Positions 50,157 to 62,492 of a DNA stretch of 64,000 nt are shown here, one piece after another. Within the stretch, counting starts at the first letter, position 1. The number at the start of each line of letters is the position of its first letter. The notes under the pieces were generated by a model, which did not search any database, was not told the origin of the DNA, and saw only the letters and a list, made by a program, of their open reading frames with translations. The DNA lies in NCBI RefSeq assembly GCF_014805685.1, contig NC_060885.1:18466132-18530131 (forward strand). Reading direction: 5' to 3'. The position numbers and the translations under genes were made by a program. Source of the DNA: Silurus meridionalis (lineage: Eukaryota; Chordata; Actinopteri; Siluriformes; Siluridae).

Positions 50157-51976
50157 ATGTAGACATCAAGAGCAAGTGGCCTGCTCTCTTTATGGTGAAA
50201 ATTTTAAATGGTCAGTATTTGATAAACTCTGCGTAACCAAAACTGTACTATGTATAATCTCAGAAAGTTAAATACTCAAAAATACACAGATACCCTGCAC
50301 TAGTTGCAATGATATTTATATAGCATACAAAGCCTATAAATATAATATGTAATTAAATGTAATTATAATTTTCTTCAAGTACATGCTTTTATTTTTGTTG
50401 TGCAAGACATGTTTTTTTCATCCTGGACTCTACATCAAGCTGCATTAACACATGATTCAATGAGTTTGGTGTGAAATAACCTAATCCTCCAGAACATCTC
50501 TGAGATCAACTGGATTATCTGTTATCTGTGCTTGATATCACAAATGTACTTTTGTACTTTTTAATTTTATAGGAAGACTTTCCTGAAAGGTGGAATCGGG
50601 TCTAGAAATTAACAGACCACCAACCTTTGCCTAAATAGTGCACTAGCAATTATTTATTATTAATTTATTGCTACATGAGAAAGACAGTCCTCTTTCCTTC
50701 CTTCTAGTGCAATGCACTGTTGTTCTGTAGACCTAGTCAGTCAGTGGGAATTGTAAATGACTTAATCAGGAATGGAAATTTTTGGGGAAATCCTCTCCTT
50801 ACATTATCCTTATTAAAAGGACTGTCCTAAGTTCTTTGCTCAGCTTGACCAGTATTAATTGTGTCTGATTCTGATCTTTCAAAACAAAGGCAGGACTTTG
50901 TTTTGCAGGAAAAGAAAGTGATGTTATATCACATTCGTCTCATCTATATCTATGCATGACCAGTACTACAGATTAAAATTTTTTAAAACATGAACAATTT
51001 CTTTGTTTAAATTCTATTTAAAAAAAATCCTGTGTAACTCAGTAGTTAAAGGAACTTAAATAACACTCGCTGGAAAATAGTTTGAAATATTCATTTTTGG
51101 GAGCATTTGTTGTTGTCCATTTGTACTATTTAGATGCCAAGGAAATTTAAGTTTAGTTTAAGTGTAGAGGGATGTTTGTATTTGATAGACAACTGAATGG
51201 ATTAATATGTAACTGGATGTCAGTTGGACTGCTAAAATATAAAAATGCAGAAAACTATGATAGTTGTCTAATTAATATATATACATTACTTCCTCATTAA
51301 TTTTGTATCTTCTGAGAGTAAATGATTATATGAAAACTTGTTTCTAAAATTCTTTCAATGTATTTTATATAAAATACAATAATGTCAGAGAAAGTGTACT
51401 GGAGAGCAGGCCTCCAAACGATTTTTGGGAATAAATGCTGTCCTCACAGTTTAAAATAAAAATGTATTAAATATTTAAAAAAAAAAAAAGATTATTATTC
51501 CAGCAAATCTTATTTTTATTATTATTATAAATCTTATTATATTACCTCAGGAAATTTAGTATAATTTTCATGACAAATCCTACATTGACAAATTTTCATT
51601 GACATTGACAGTTAAAGACTGACAAAAATAATAGCCCTTAAGGAACAAACTGTTGGAGTGAGTAATCCTGGGTAGAAATAACCATCATAATTTGGGGATC
51701 GTCTGTACTATGTGTTCTTTTTTTATAATACAGTTAGTTCAATAAATAAAAAGAACATGACCCAAATAATTCCTTATAGTTATTGCTAAATTGATTACAC
51801 TGATCAAACAACTTTATATTGCATGGATTACAGTGGTAGACAACTGAAATAACTTAACCAAAGTCCAACTCTTAATATTTTTACTTATTGTCCAATGACA
51901 GATTTACATCTTTATCAGCTAACCATTACCAATTTAAACAAACCAAATAGCAAACAATAAAAAAAAAAATACATAC

Positions 51977-52042
51977 CATTTGGACTCTCTTCATCAATGG
52001 TGACGATGGTGGCAGGAGGTCCAGCTCGATATAACTTACACT
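51977..52042 (-). CDS. pcdh15: pcdh15 exon, start of EC1
   Basis: Sixty-six bases coding for residues 36-58, including the block CKLYRAGPPATIVTIDEE, which is nearly the same as the human EC1 start. The conserved cysteine (residue 37) pairs with Cys125 in a later exon in the known EC1 structure. The acceptor reads tttttgcacag/AG and the donor ATG/gtatgt. The first two bases AG complete a codon begun by the previous exon, whether or not the micro-exon is included. A second AG directly follows the acceptor AG, but using it would break the frame. The flanking introns are about 1.0 kb upstream and 22.9 kb downstream. Confidence 0.93.
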
Positions 52043-53015
52043 CTGTGCAAAAAAAGAAAGAAGAATAAATGCAGAATTCGAACCAGTCAGAATTTAAATT
52101 ACTCAAATTTACTACATTTATTTTAAACAAAGATGCTATGTGTTTTTTACAGTAATTAAATCAAAACCTATTATTAAATAATACACTATGTGGTCAAAAG
52201 TAAATGGACACCAAACATAACACTCATTAGTAGTTCTTTTTCCGAAACTGTTGCCACAAAGTTAAAAGCACATAACTGTCATATCATGTACCGTTTATTG
52301 TAGCATATTATTATAATTTCCATGCAATTTCCTTTGAAGTTAAGAAGCCCAAACATTTTCCAGCAATGATAATGCCCTTGTGCACAAAGCGAGGTGCATA
52401 AACACATGGTCTGCTGATATTGGTGAAGAGGAACTGCTAGCATAGACCATTGTCCTCAACCACCTGAGTATATTTGTGATTAAATTAACAAAAGCCCAAA
52501 GTTAGATTTCTAAATGTAATGGAAAGCCTTATCCGAACAGTGAGCAGCAAAAGCCAAAAAACAACTCCATGTTAATGCACATTGATTTGGAAAATAAGAT
52601 CATCATCTATCATGTACACCAGGGTGTGACGGCCAGGTGTCCACATACTTATAGTGACAAAAGAGTACAAAAAATGTGCAAATAGAAATAAAATTAAATG
52701 ATGCAATTTTTAAATGACATTTAATGGGTTTTTTTTTTTTCTTAATCACTTGCTTTTAATACCTGAGAAGCATTTGCTAAAAAAATGCTAGAGAACATAA
52801 CTCCCAGGCTTTATTTCTTCTGATCAAATAAAAGCAAAACCATAGGTGATTCTCATTTTAAGCTTTAAGCTTAATTTCTGAGCTTAAATATTTCGCAGGA
52901 CTGCCAGGGGAGAGCAAAAAGATCATAAAATACACACTGGGACAGAATCATGAAAGGTTATTTGGCAACAGAACAGGAAAAGGAAAAGTGTGAAAAAGAA
53001 TGAGTAACACCTTAC
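52043..53015 (-). other. pcdh15 intron, about 1.0 kb
   Basis: Intron between the micro-exon and the 51977-52042 exon. It carries a Tc1-like fragment (52184-52660). The remaining 355 bp up to the micro-exon are AT-rich with no feature I recognise. Confidence 0.7.
52184..52660 (+). mobile_element. Tc1-like transposon fragment
   Basis: Left end 'cactatgtggtcaaaagtaa' then 'atggacacc'; interior 'gttgccacaaagttaaaagc', 'ttttccagcaatgataatgc', 'ccttgtgcacaaagcgaggt'; right end 'ggccaggtgtccacatactt', 'atagtg'. This is a widespread fish Tc1-like family, deleted in the catalytic middle. Confidence 0.8.
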
Positions 53016-53030
53016 CATCATAATGCCAGT
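53016..53030 (-). CDS. pcdh15: pcdh15 15-bp micro-exon (N-terminal cassette)
   Basis: Only 15 bases, between an acceptor (gacatag) and a donor (gtaagg). The exon starts and ends in phase 1 and adds five residues, giving D-W-H-Y-D just before the EC1 start (residues 31-35). Human PCDH15 has a near-identical segment (DWQYE) at this place in isoforms that include a tiny exon, so this is very probably the orthologous cassette exon. Its length is a multiple of three, so skipping keeps the frame. An intronic ctaac, usable as a branch point, lies a short distance upstream on the minus strand. The exon is far too short to be found by ORF calling. Confidence 0.8.
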
Positions 53031-53295
53031 CTATGTCAGAGACAGGGTTAGTTTCAGCAGCAGGGTGAAGAGAGAAACAAAGGAAAAGAAAAGAATGAGT
53101 AGCTTGTTACAAAGATGTCTGAGGTTATAAAGATCCACAGACCATAAAGAAAACATCATTTTCTGTTTAACATTAGGAAAAACATAAAGGACAGAAGCTG
53201 GTTAGAAGCAGTCACAATTTTGTAAGGTGATTTATCAGAGTGTGATGCAACCAAACACAGAGGAGCAATTCCATCCTAATTAGAAGAGAAGACAA

Positions 53296-53472
<177 letters not shown>

Positions 53473-54828
53473 GAGAATAAGGTTTTCCTGTTTGCATGAG
53501 TCATAACAAAAAATCTGTTGCCAGGTGAGAAGCAGTGGATCATTTTCACATTAAATATGGAACATAATTGTTGTGTCACCCTAGCGCACAGAAGGACACC
53601 ATGTCACAGACACTTCAATGCACATTTAGTAACATCATTCACTCCCATGTGTACAGCACACTCTGAATCCCAGACCACGATAAACTGTTTGCAAAAGATT
53701 AAATCAACGATAGAATGATATATTTAATTATGTTTACAAAGTGTGGCCAGTATTACCATCATCTGCATTCTGTGTACAATGGTTTTTAAAGTATTATTCA
53801 AACATTTACTAACTTTTTTCGGAATAACCCTAGCCCCATTCCTGCCACTCAGTTGTTACTGTAATCTTTAAATAAAAAAATACAATTTGTATTATACATT
53901 AATTAAATTTGGACCCTTAATTAACTACATAGCTTTCATTCCATTACATTTATTCTGACAAATAATTTTTCATTACTATACATTATCCTACAGTGCTGAT
54001 CTCAAAGGTGAACGTGTGGGCATTTACATTGAAGGGCTCTTTTTAATATGCTTTTGTTTCTATAGTAACAACTCGCTTACAGGAACTTGACCGACGGATG
54101 CTTATTATAATTTATTACTTATGTGAAGCCTTTGGTTAAAAAACCTTTAGAGATGCAGTCTCCAGTGTCAGCAGTTTCTAATGGTCAGCAAATTTTCCAC
54201 CACTGGACAGTAGAGTTGTGCTTTTTGGTTTCTCAGTAACTTCAAGAGAGAAAAGAAAGTAACTGTACATGTTATGAACTAATCAGCCATAACGTCAAAA
54301 CTAACATTGAATTACATAATTTACTTTATTATAATGGCACCTGTCAGGAAGCGGGATACGTACATTAGACAGGAAGTGAACATGCAGTACTCTTACAAAT
54401 GATCACACATAAGATAAAATTTTATGGCAAATGCTATTAGACAGAGACAAATCCATTGTAGGAATCAAGATACTTTGCTCAAATCAAACACCATGCCTAA
54501 CATGTCAGATATGTTTGCTACATTAGTGTTAAGTAAGCAATTGCATCTAATTGAGCTTAATTACCCTTTTAAAGAGAAACGCTTTCAGCCGGGCATGTCG
54601 TTTTGAGATGTATATCTGAATTATAAGTGACATATGGAAATGTGGTGGAAGATGAAAGAGGAAAGGAAAAAGTATGAAGCTGTACAGTACATTGATTACA
54701 GACCTCCAGCTGTGAACAGGCAGGGAGAGTAGACAGATACAGCAGCTGCTTATATACGTGTACATATTCACAAGCAGAGCTGAAAAGACATTGAGGATCA
54801 GAAAAAGCTTCCCAGTACATAAATACAT

Positions 54829-54855
54829 GCACACACATACACACAAACACACACA

Positions 54856-54906
<51 letters not shown>
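54829..54906. repeat. (CA)n(TC)n microsatellite
   Basis: Impure CA tract followed by about 24 TC units. Confidence 0.95.
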
Positions 54907-54908
<2 letters not shown>

Positions 54909-55158
54909 TACTTCTTACACTCACAGTGTCACAGCTCTGACATGGATAAATAAGATACCAGAAAGATTATTCAGTACCACTAGAGGGTTATGATACATGA
55001 TGCAATGACTTCTTCAACACACCCGGCAAGCACACACATACATAAACACACAGAATTGGACATATTCGTCAGCCTTGCACTCCCTGGTCCGAGTGATGTA
55101 ATTGTTGTCATGATGTGTGGATTTGGGTGGGTTACAAAAGCACAAAAAACTGTACATT

Positions 55159-55159
<1 letters not shown>

Positions 55160-55211
<52 letters not shown>
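55160..55211. repeat. (CA)n microsatellite
   Basis: About 26 pure CA units. Confidence 0.97.
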
Positions 55212-55215
<4 letters not shown>

Positions 55216-56191
55216 CCCTAGTGCAAAGCAGCTTATAGTTTGATCCACTTATCTTTAAGTCCAGAGCAAATCCTGAAACGCTAAAACGCTAAAAGCAAGA
55301 ATGAGGGCTGGAATAAGGGTGGATGGAGGGACAGAGGGACCAAATTCAACCCTAAAGCCTGAAACAATTCTCTTTGTGCAATGATGGGGAAAAGGCATAG
55401 CATGCTAGTGGAGAAAGGTCTGAGGCCAGCTAGAAAAGAGCGATTAGTGGAATTTCACAGTAAGTCAGTCAAATCCATAAACCGTCCCAAGAGTCCATGA
55501 ATGAGAGGAGACCTTAGAGAGCAGAATGTGAAGAGGATTGCGAGACAAGGACAGATTTGAAAGAAACAAAGAGTAAAGGACACGCTTTCGGAAGATATAC
55601 AGCATCTCTATTGGGAATCATTCTGCAATGTCCGATGTGTTTTTGTATGTGAGAAACCAGCAAGTAAAGCATCAGATCAAACAGGCTTGCTGTAACACTC
55701 TAGGTAAACTATGTGTCACTTTGAATGCATCAGAAGCTGATGTAACCCATGGAAACTTTCAGTTTCTTAGCTTTCTAAGTTTTCTAATTACTGTTTAAGA
55801 GCAGTTTAATTTGCAGTATAGAGGCATCTTCTGATTAAAAAAAAAGGTATTGGTGTAATCTTGCAAAAGTGTCCTTAGAGGCCTGTACCATTTTATTAGT
55901 ACTATGGGTGTTTGCATACTATTTACCTGAGCAATGCCTGACCTTCGTTTCGCTGCATTGTAAATTGTGCAGTGTGTTTCATCTAATTCATTGTCAATTC
56001 TCATGTTACAATCATGATAACACTTTTATTGTTTGCAACTTCTTGTGAGGTGCTTTTATGGTAGGTCATGTGGGTTACAAGTTGTAAGATTTAAAAATGT
56101 GTAAAAATCTATAAAAATCAACAAAAAGTCTTGGCCCTGAAGCAGTTTAACTTTAATAAGCACTCACTCTCATTTGTCATGAGCACAATTA

Positions 56192-56878
56192 CCGTATTTT
56201 CCAGACTATAAGCCGCTACTTTTTCCCCACGCTTGGAACCCCGCAGCTTAAACAATAAAGTGGCTAATTTATGGATTTTTCCTGGGTTTTTTCCGGTTTC
56301 ACAAGCTTCAAGCCAAAAAACTGAGCCCCATAACATAAGACCAATGAAATTGCCGAACGCGTTAAGGTGAACCAATGAAACTCTTTATATTAAATCACGC
56401 TCCCACTGAATCGGGCCGCACCACATCATAAATATGGATGAGGTTCCTCTGATGTTTGACCTGCCTCTCACTCAGACTGGCAACAGGAAATGTGAATCAT
56501 TTGTCACGCTGAAAACAACCGGGTATGAAAGAAACGCACTTCACCTGTGTTCTAAGCTGCACGGCATCGGGAGAAAAGCTTCACCGATGGTGATTTTTAA
56601 ACGCACGACGATGCCAAAGAAAAACTCCCGAGAGAAATTGTTGTGAAAGGAAGGAGGAAGACAGTGAACAATGACTTTCTTGGTAGGCTACTGTTTAGAT
56701 ACAAGCCGTGTAACAGACACTGTCTTTCGTTAAAGCCTGTGTAAAGTTTATTAGTTTCAATGTAGTCACCTGCGGCTTATAGACAGGTGCGACGTATTTA
56801 TGTTCAAAATAAAAATCTTTGTAAAATTCAGTGGGTGTGGCTTATATTTGGGTGCGCTTAATCGTCTGGAAATTATGG
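56192..56878 (+). mobile_element. pogo-like MITE family, copy C with transposase scrap
   Basis: Ends CCGTATTTTCCAGACTATAA and the complement of CGTCTGGAAATTATGG, flanked by TA (56190-56191, 56879-56880), 687 bp. At 56434-56646 the plus strand encodes a pogo-type DDE scrap: MDEVPLMFDLPLTQTGNRKC, then VTLKTTGYERNALHL and PMVIFKRTTMPKK. This ties the whole three-copy family to the pogo/Tigger group. Confidence 0.88.
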
Positions 56879-57131
56879 TAACTCTTTAAAAAATGTGCAA
56901 TTTTTTTTGGAAGGGGTTTCCATTAGAAAAACAGAATGGTTTTTAGAAGATAAAGTTTATCTGTAGTTAGTGCTTTTTTATTCAGTAGAAAAATTTTGAT
57001 TGCAGTGTCGAAATAACAAGATAGCAGACAGTTTAAGTACAAAAGAGGAAACAATAACACCTGGATTTGCATATTCAGAAACAAATCTGTAACCTAAAAT
57101 GTTACAGGCAATATAAATACGCACACAGGCT

Positions 57132-58122
57132 CAGGGGCACTTTATTAGAAATATCTGTACGCATTCATAAAATTATCGAATCAGCCAATCCTCTGGCAGC
57201 ATAAATGATGGGCCAGCAGATTTTTGTAATGTTCATCAGATTAGGGGACTCTGGCATGATTGGTGGGGCCAGACATTTGGGCTGGTTTCAGTATTTCTGT
57301 AACTACTGATCTCCATGGATTTTAACCTGTAACGGTCTGCAGAGTTTACACAGAATTGTGCAAAAAAACACCTTCAGCGAAAAGCATTCCTTTAGCAGAT
57401 GCGTCTTGTTGATGATTAAAGGAGAATAGCCAGACTTTTTAAGCTAACAGGAGGGCTATAGTAACTCAGATAACCACTCTGTAAAATGCACAATACGTCG
57501 AATTTTGATTCAAATGTGCTACAACAGCATATGACCATGTCAGGTTCCACTTTTATCGTCCAAGAACAGAAAACCAAGGCAACGGTTGGCAACAGCTCAC
57601 CAAAACTGGACAGATAAAAGCTAAAAAAAATTAAGCTTAGACTTATGAATCTTTTTTCTTGGCTAGAGCAGATTTTGACACCAATAGCATAAATACATGG
57701 GCCCAACTTGCAACTGTCCAGGCTGGTGGAGGTGGTGTAATAGTGTGGGCAAAGTTTTAGTCAAAATTTAAGTCTATTACTACTAATGGTCTTCTAATGG
57801 CTATTTCCAGCATGATAATGCACGTCAAATAGTAAAGGTCATCTCAAACTGGTTTCATGAGCATGACAATAATCAATCAATGTATTTTGTACTTCAGCAG
57901 CCTTTTAAATGACCGGACCTGAATCCCATAGAAAACATTTGCATGTGAAGGAACAGGAGAATTGTTGAAAATGTGACAAATCTGTAGGTATTGTGTGATT
58001 CATGTCAACATGGAACAATCTCATCTTCTGAAAAATTTTTCTAGATATTTTGTAGAATCTATGCCATAAAAAATGTAGGCTGTTTTAGAGCAAAGTAACA
58101 CCCTACATACTGTAGAATAAGT
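57132..58122 (+). mobile_element. Degenerate Tc1-like transposon
   Basis: The left end 'caggggcactttattagaaa' is followed by transposase relics: 'gacatttgggctggtttcag', 'gtttacacagaattgtgcaa', 'ccagcatgataatgcacgtc', 'ctcaaactggtttcatgagc', 'ccggacctgaatcccataga'. Many stops and an internal deletion around 57660. The right terminus is lost. Confidence 0.82.
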
Positions 58123-58678
58123 ATATTGTTTCTATATAGTGTGTCTTGTGTTAATAAACAATGACAGATTTTCCTATTTATCTACTGCATAATCATTCAA
58201 GTAAATAAATCACAAATAAATATCTTAAGACAAATATAAATCTTAGGTAGAAGATAGGTACCTTCAAAAAGAATTAAATAAATCAATGAATTAAAAGAAT
58301 ACTGAATAATGATACTACTACTAATAATACAAATATACATTATTATTATTAAATAACCAATTGCAAATTCAAAAAAGGTCTATTATGAGCAATGATTTAA
58401 TTTTATTGAATTAAAATGTTCATTTAATGAAACAAATAGATCATGATCAACAAAAGATCAACAATGCTGACTAATGCCAAATCTAGGATTCTAATTAATT
58501 AGCATTTCTGAAATACCCTTACAATATACTGTTTCAAGAAGGAAGCTATTTAAGAAAAAATACTTATTTGGACATTTGACCTTGCTTTGACCTTGAAACT
58601 GTTTGGTCAGTTCCAAAATACATAAAACATAAGACACATAAAAAAAAAAAAAAAAATCAAATTTGCTTATTTGCTTAC

Positions 58679-58769
58679 CAACAATCATGCCAATAGAGAC
58701 AATACAGACTGGCTTGATATATATGGAAAGGAAATGATGGGAGACCAGCCTAATTTGTCTCGTCCCCAT
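58679..58769 (-). CDS. pcdh15: Candidate first coding exon of pcdh15 (signal peptide)
   Basis: The ATG at 58769-58767 has a strong Kozak context (TTACCATGGGG on the minus strand). The frame runs 30 codons plus one base to a good donor (TTG/gtaagc, GT at 58678-58677). The peptide starts MGTRQIRLV and has a hydrophobic stretch ending VCIVSIGMIV, consistent with a signal peptide cleaved after residue 27 (S-I-G). The one-base overhang fits the next exon exactly, and the joined frame puts the EC1 cysteine at residue 37, the same number as in human PCDH15 (signal 26 aa, mature Cys11). Sequence identity to the human signal peptide is weak, as is common for signal peptides. Upstream of 58769 the 5' UTR or a further acceptor (an AG lies near 58811) is unresolved. 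The call is inference from splice phase, Kozak and spacing, without transcript support. Confidence 0.55.
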
Positions 58770-59890
58770 GGTAACGAGGGACAGAGAGGACAAACCCCAT
58801 TCTCTTCTCACTGTAGGTCACCTATGATCCACCCAACAAACACATATTTCCACACATCTCTCTCACACACAAACACACACAGATTCTGCAAGTATGGATA
58901 TGTTAATTAAATAAGTTTTAAATGAATGAGTTTTAACGAAGTGAGTTTATTGTAATTGGGAGACAGGAGTTGTAGTTATTGTCTACTTAATCACTAGCTA
59001 TTGACAGAATTATTACCTAAACTGTACTGATAGCTGCCTACATGGTACGCATTGAAAAATTTTAATTACTAATCCATAACATAATCAGCCATTAGGGGAA
59101 TTTACACTAAAATAATTTGTTTAGGATTTGTATTTTTTTATTTAAAATAAACTGTTACAACTTTTTCGTGTTAATCATTGTAAGATATCTTTGTAGTGTG
59201 CTATTATGCATTATGCAAAACGCATTATGTAAAACTACATCACTCATGCACCTCTGCTTCTTTAATCACTCAAGGAAGTGCACTGTAATTAGCTGAGATT
59301 TGCATTTATTTAAAGAACATTGTATCATCTAGTAAGGAGCACGAGCATGCACACAGAATACTCCGGTTAGCACAAGACTCAGGTTGCAGATCACGCTTCA
59401 CTACACATGTTCTAAATACTTGTAGGTGTTTGTAAAAGCACCATATATCTAAAAAATACAGAAATGTTGCTACATTTGCAGAGACATTTTGCTGTAACCC
59501 TGCTGAATAATGTAGGTCTGATACTTTTACACCTGGGTTCTTACAGATGACTTCTTTTCTGGAATTAAATACATGTAGCAAAGCTCACATAAATAAAAAA
59601 AGACATTGCTAGTTGTCTGACTCAAAGTATGGAAAGATTTTAAGTGAGTGATGTGAACAAACAGCAAAACAAAGAAGAAAAAGTTTTTCGTTTACGCTTG
59701 CAGGCTCCAGTGCCCAGTGTAACCTCATGTTCACATTACATCACATTAAACTAAGCCAGGTTACATCATACTTTTAGAGGGATTGCACACCCAGAAAAGG
59801 ACTACACATAAATAATTTACACATGCACCTTCTATACAACAGCTCCTAATTGTGAATAGGCAACAGCTGCAATATGTGGAACTATAAGAG

Positions 59891-60822
59891 CAGTGTTGGG
59901 CAGTAACACGTTACTAGTAACGTGTTACTGTAACGAAGTTACTTTTGACAGTAACTAATACTGTAACGCATTACTTTTAAAAATAAAGTAACTCAGTTAC
60001 CATTACTGTATGGTGCGTTACCCGTTACTTTTTTAAATGAATTAATTTATGATGATTAATGAATGAGCCTACAGTCTAACCTGTTTACAGCAGCGACGCA
60101 TTGTAGGATTGGTGGATGAACCACTGTAAACACGAAGAAGACGCACTCTGGGTGTGTTTCCGTTTATTCAGGTCTGTGCAGCAGTAATGGCGAGTCAAGG
60201 CGAGAGCAAGACAAGTTTCTCAAAGTGGAAATATGCTCATTATTTCACTTTAGTTGAGTATAAATACAAAAACTTTTTAGTCAAATGTAAGCTGTGTATT
60301 TCTGGTTCGAAGCTTGTATCTACTGCGCTAAACACCTCCAGAAACTCCATGCCTCGACGGAGCTAGAAGTTAGAAGCTAACCTGGTGTTCTGTTGTACAT
60401 TGTTGATAGTTTTCATACTTAAGCTGTGAAAGGAACATTTTTAAGAGCTCAACACAACAGCTTTTATGATGCAGAAGCCACTTTATTTTTTGATTCTGAA
60501 TATATTATTCAGCTTGTATTGTTAATTATTTCAGAAATCCTTGTGATATATTCAGTTTGTGCTGGTCTGACTTAAATAAAATAGTGTTTAAAAATAATTT
60601 TGTGTTTAAGTCAGTTTTGTGTTTGTATAGACCATAACGCATAAAAGCACATTAATGGGAACATTAAAGAATGTTCTTTAAAAAAGTAACTAAAAAGTTA
60701 CTTTTAACAGTAACGCATTACTTTTTGGTATAAGTAATCAACAAAGTAACTAAGTTACTTTTTGAATGAAGTAACGAGTAACTGTTACTAGTTACTATTT
60801 TTTATTAACTAGCACAACACTG
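59891..60822 (+). mobile_element. hAT-family transposon with BED-finger scrap, copy 2
   Basis: 932 bp between perfect 8-bp duplications TATAAGAG (59883-59890 and 60823-60830). Ends CAGTGTTGGGCAGTAACACG and the complement of CTAGCACAACACTG, with many GTAAC/GTTAC repeats inside. The plus strand at 60187-60345 encodes a partial BED zinc finger start (SKWKYAHYFTLVEYKYKNF, then VKCKLC), after which the transposase is missing. A non-autonomous derivative. Confidence 0.93.
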
Positions 60823-62492
60823 TATAAGAGCCTAATGTATGCCATTATATGCAACTCATTATTAGTGGCATTGAAGCACCTTGTACAAGCATATTGATTT
60901 TGTGCCTTGCTTTTCCAGAGCATATCTTGACAAAATTTTCCATCTTTTCTACAACAGCTCAACCTAAAACTGTATCTGCTTCCACATACAGGACTTCGGA
61001 TATGTGGATCCATAGGATGGAATTTCAGAAGAACAATGTGAATTAGTTAATGCCTCAGGATCATTTTTGTCATCAGACACAGAGTGCAAAACCCCTGGCT
61101 ATTGATAGAATTGCCTCCATTTCACAAAGCATTTGTAAACTTTCACCATGAATGATCACCTGATATGGAATAGAACAAAGTACTTGCCTTTTGAATTCGC
61201 CTTTTTCCAGCCTTAACCACGATGTGAAGCTTCTTGGGAAATTAAAGCTCTTCTGAATTCCCTTTTGAAGCTTGGCCTTTTCAATTTTATCACTGTTCCA
61301 GCCTGAAAGTGACTCAGTCAGTGTCCAGCCTGTGATCTGTATGTGCACTGCTCTACGTGACATGCTTTGTCAAGATACTTCCACAATCTTACCTCGAACA
61401 GCCAGCAGATCACACGTTTGGATATAACTTTCAAGCTACAGTACAGAGTTGGAATATATGAGCAGTGTCTAGTCTTAAGCTGTGACAGAACATGATTTCT
61501 ACCACTGAGATCAACTCCTTCTTTTATCACTGACTGATAAAATAAAAAATAATTTCCATTTTTCTCCATTCTACTGTATTTAGAATGTGGGCACACTCTT
61601 CGTCTAGCTATTGTAATTTAGTGACCAGTTAAATCATAAGTTTTATTTAAATATTTAAGCTCACAGCTGACAGAAACATATAATATATGTGTGCTTTCAT
61701 TTCCTGTGTTTAGAGAGGTAACAACCCTGCAAACTAAGTGGATGTTATTTGTATGAATTATGGAATGACTGAATTCATTTTATTATTAGCATATATAGCC
61801 AATGAAGACCTTTTTTGGGAAATTTTTCAACATACATAACTGTTTAAATTTGTGCAATTTGGGTCTGAACCAAATCTAATTCATAAAAAGACAACTCAAA
61901 TGTTTACTCAAATATTAAACTGGTATAGCAGTAAATCAATAAAAACATGTTTGAAAAAATAAATATGTATATGGCACACTGTATTTAAATGAAACCTACT
62001 TTTTACATAAAAAATATTAAGAGTAATGTCAGACCATGCATTCTTAGAGACTTTATAATAAGTTTTCTGACCTAATCATTTGTTTTTCCAAGATTTGCTC
62101 AAGATTTCCTCTGTGCATCTTAGAATTAATTGTGTTGAGCTTAAAATTACTTCTATTTCTTCTTATATTTCACTGAGAGACTGAAGGTCACTTGTTACAT
62201 TACGTACTATACCACTGCCTTCCTTCAGTTGATCCAACATGAAAAGCAATTAAGTAGCTAGCTTGCCAGTTTTTTATTCCCATGGATGACAGCACTATGC
62301 ACTATGGCGAACTCTGAGTTCAGGGGCATCCAAATAGAGTGGAATAGATATTTTACAGATTCTTAAACACATTCTTTTTCTGTTTTTCCACAGAAAACAT
62401 TCACAAATGTATGTCTCACAATTTAGAAATGCATTAAAAATAACCCTACTAGTTGCCATTATGGTTAAATTCAACTTTCTTCCAATATATAG

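Noticed and set aside
52040..52041. Alternative acceptor AG two bases into the 51977-52042 exon
   Set aside because: Using it would break the reading frame relative to the phase-1 donors of the micro-exon and the candidate first exon.
57416..57706. 96-codon minus-strand frame
   Set aside because: Antisense to a degenerate Tc1 transposase, so a shadow.
61073..61596. Two overlapping minus-strand frames of 92 and 96 codons upstream of the candidate first exon
   Set aside because: Considered as a further 5' exon or another gene, but no hydrophobic signal sequence, no domain pattern and no matching donor were found.
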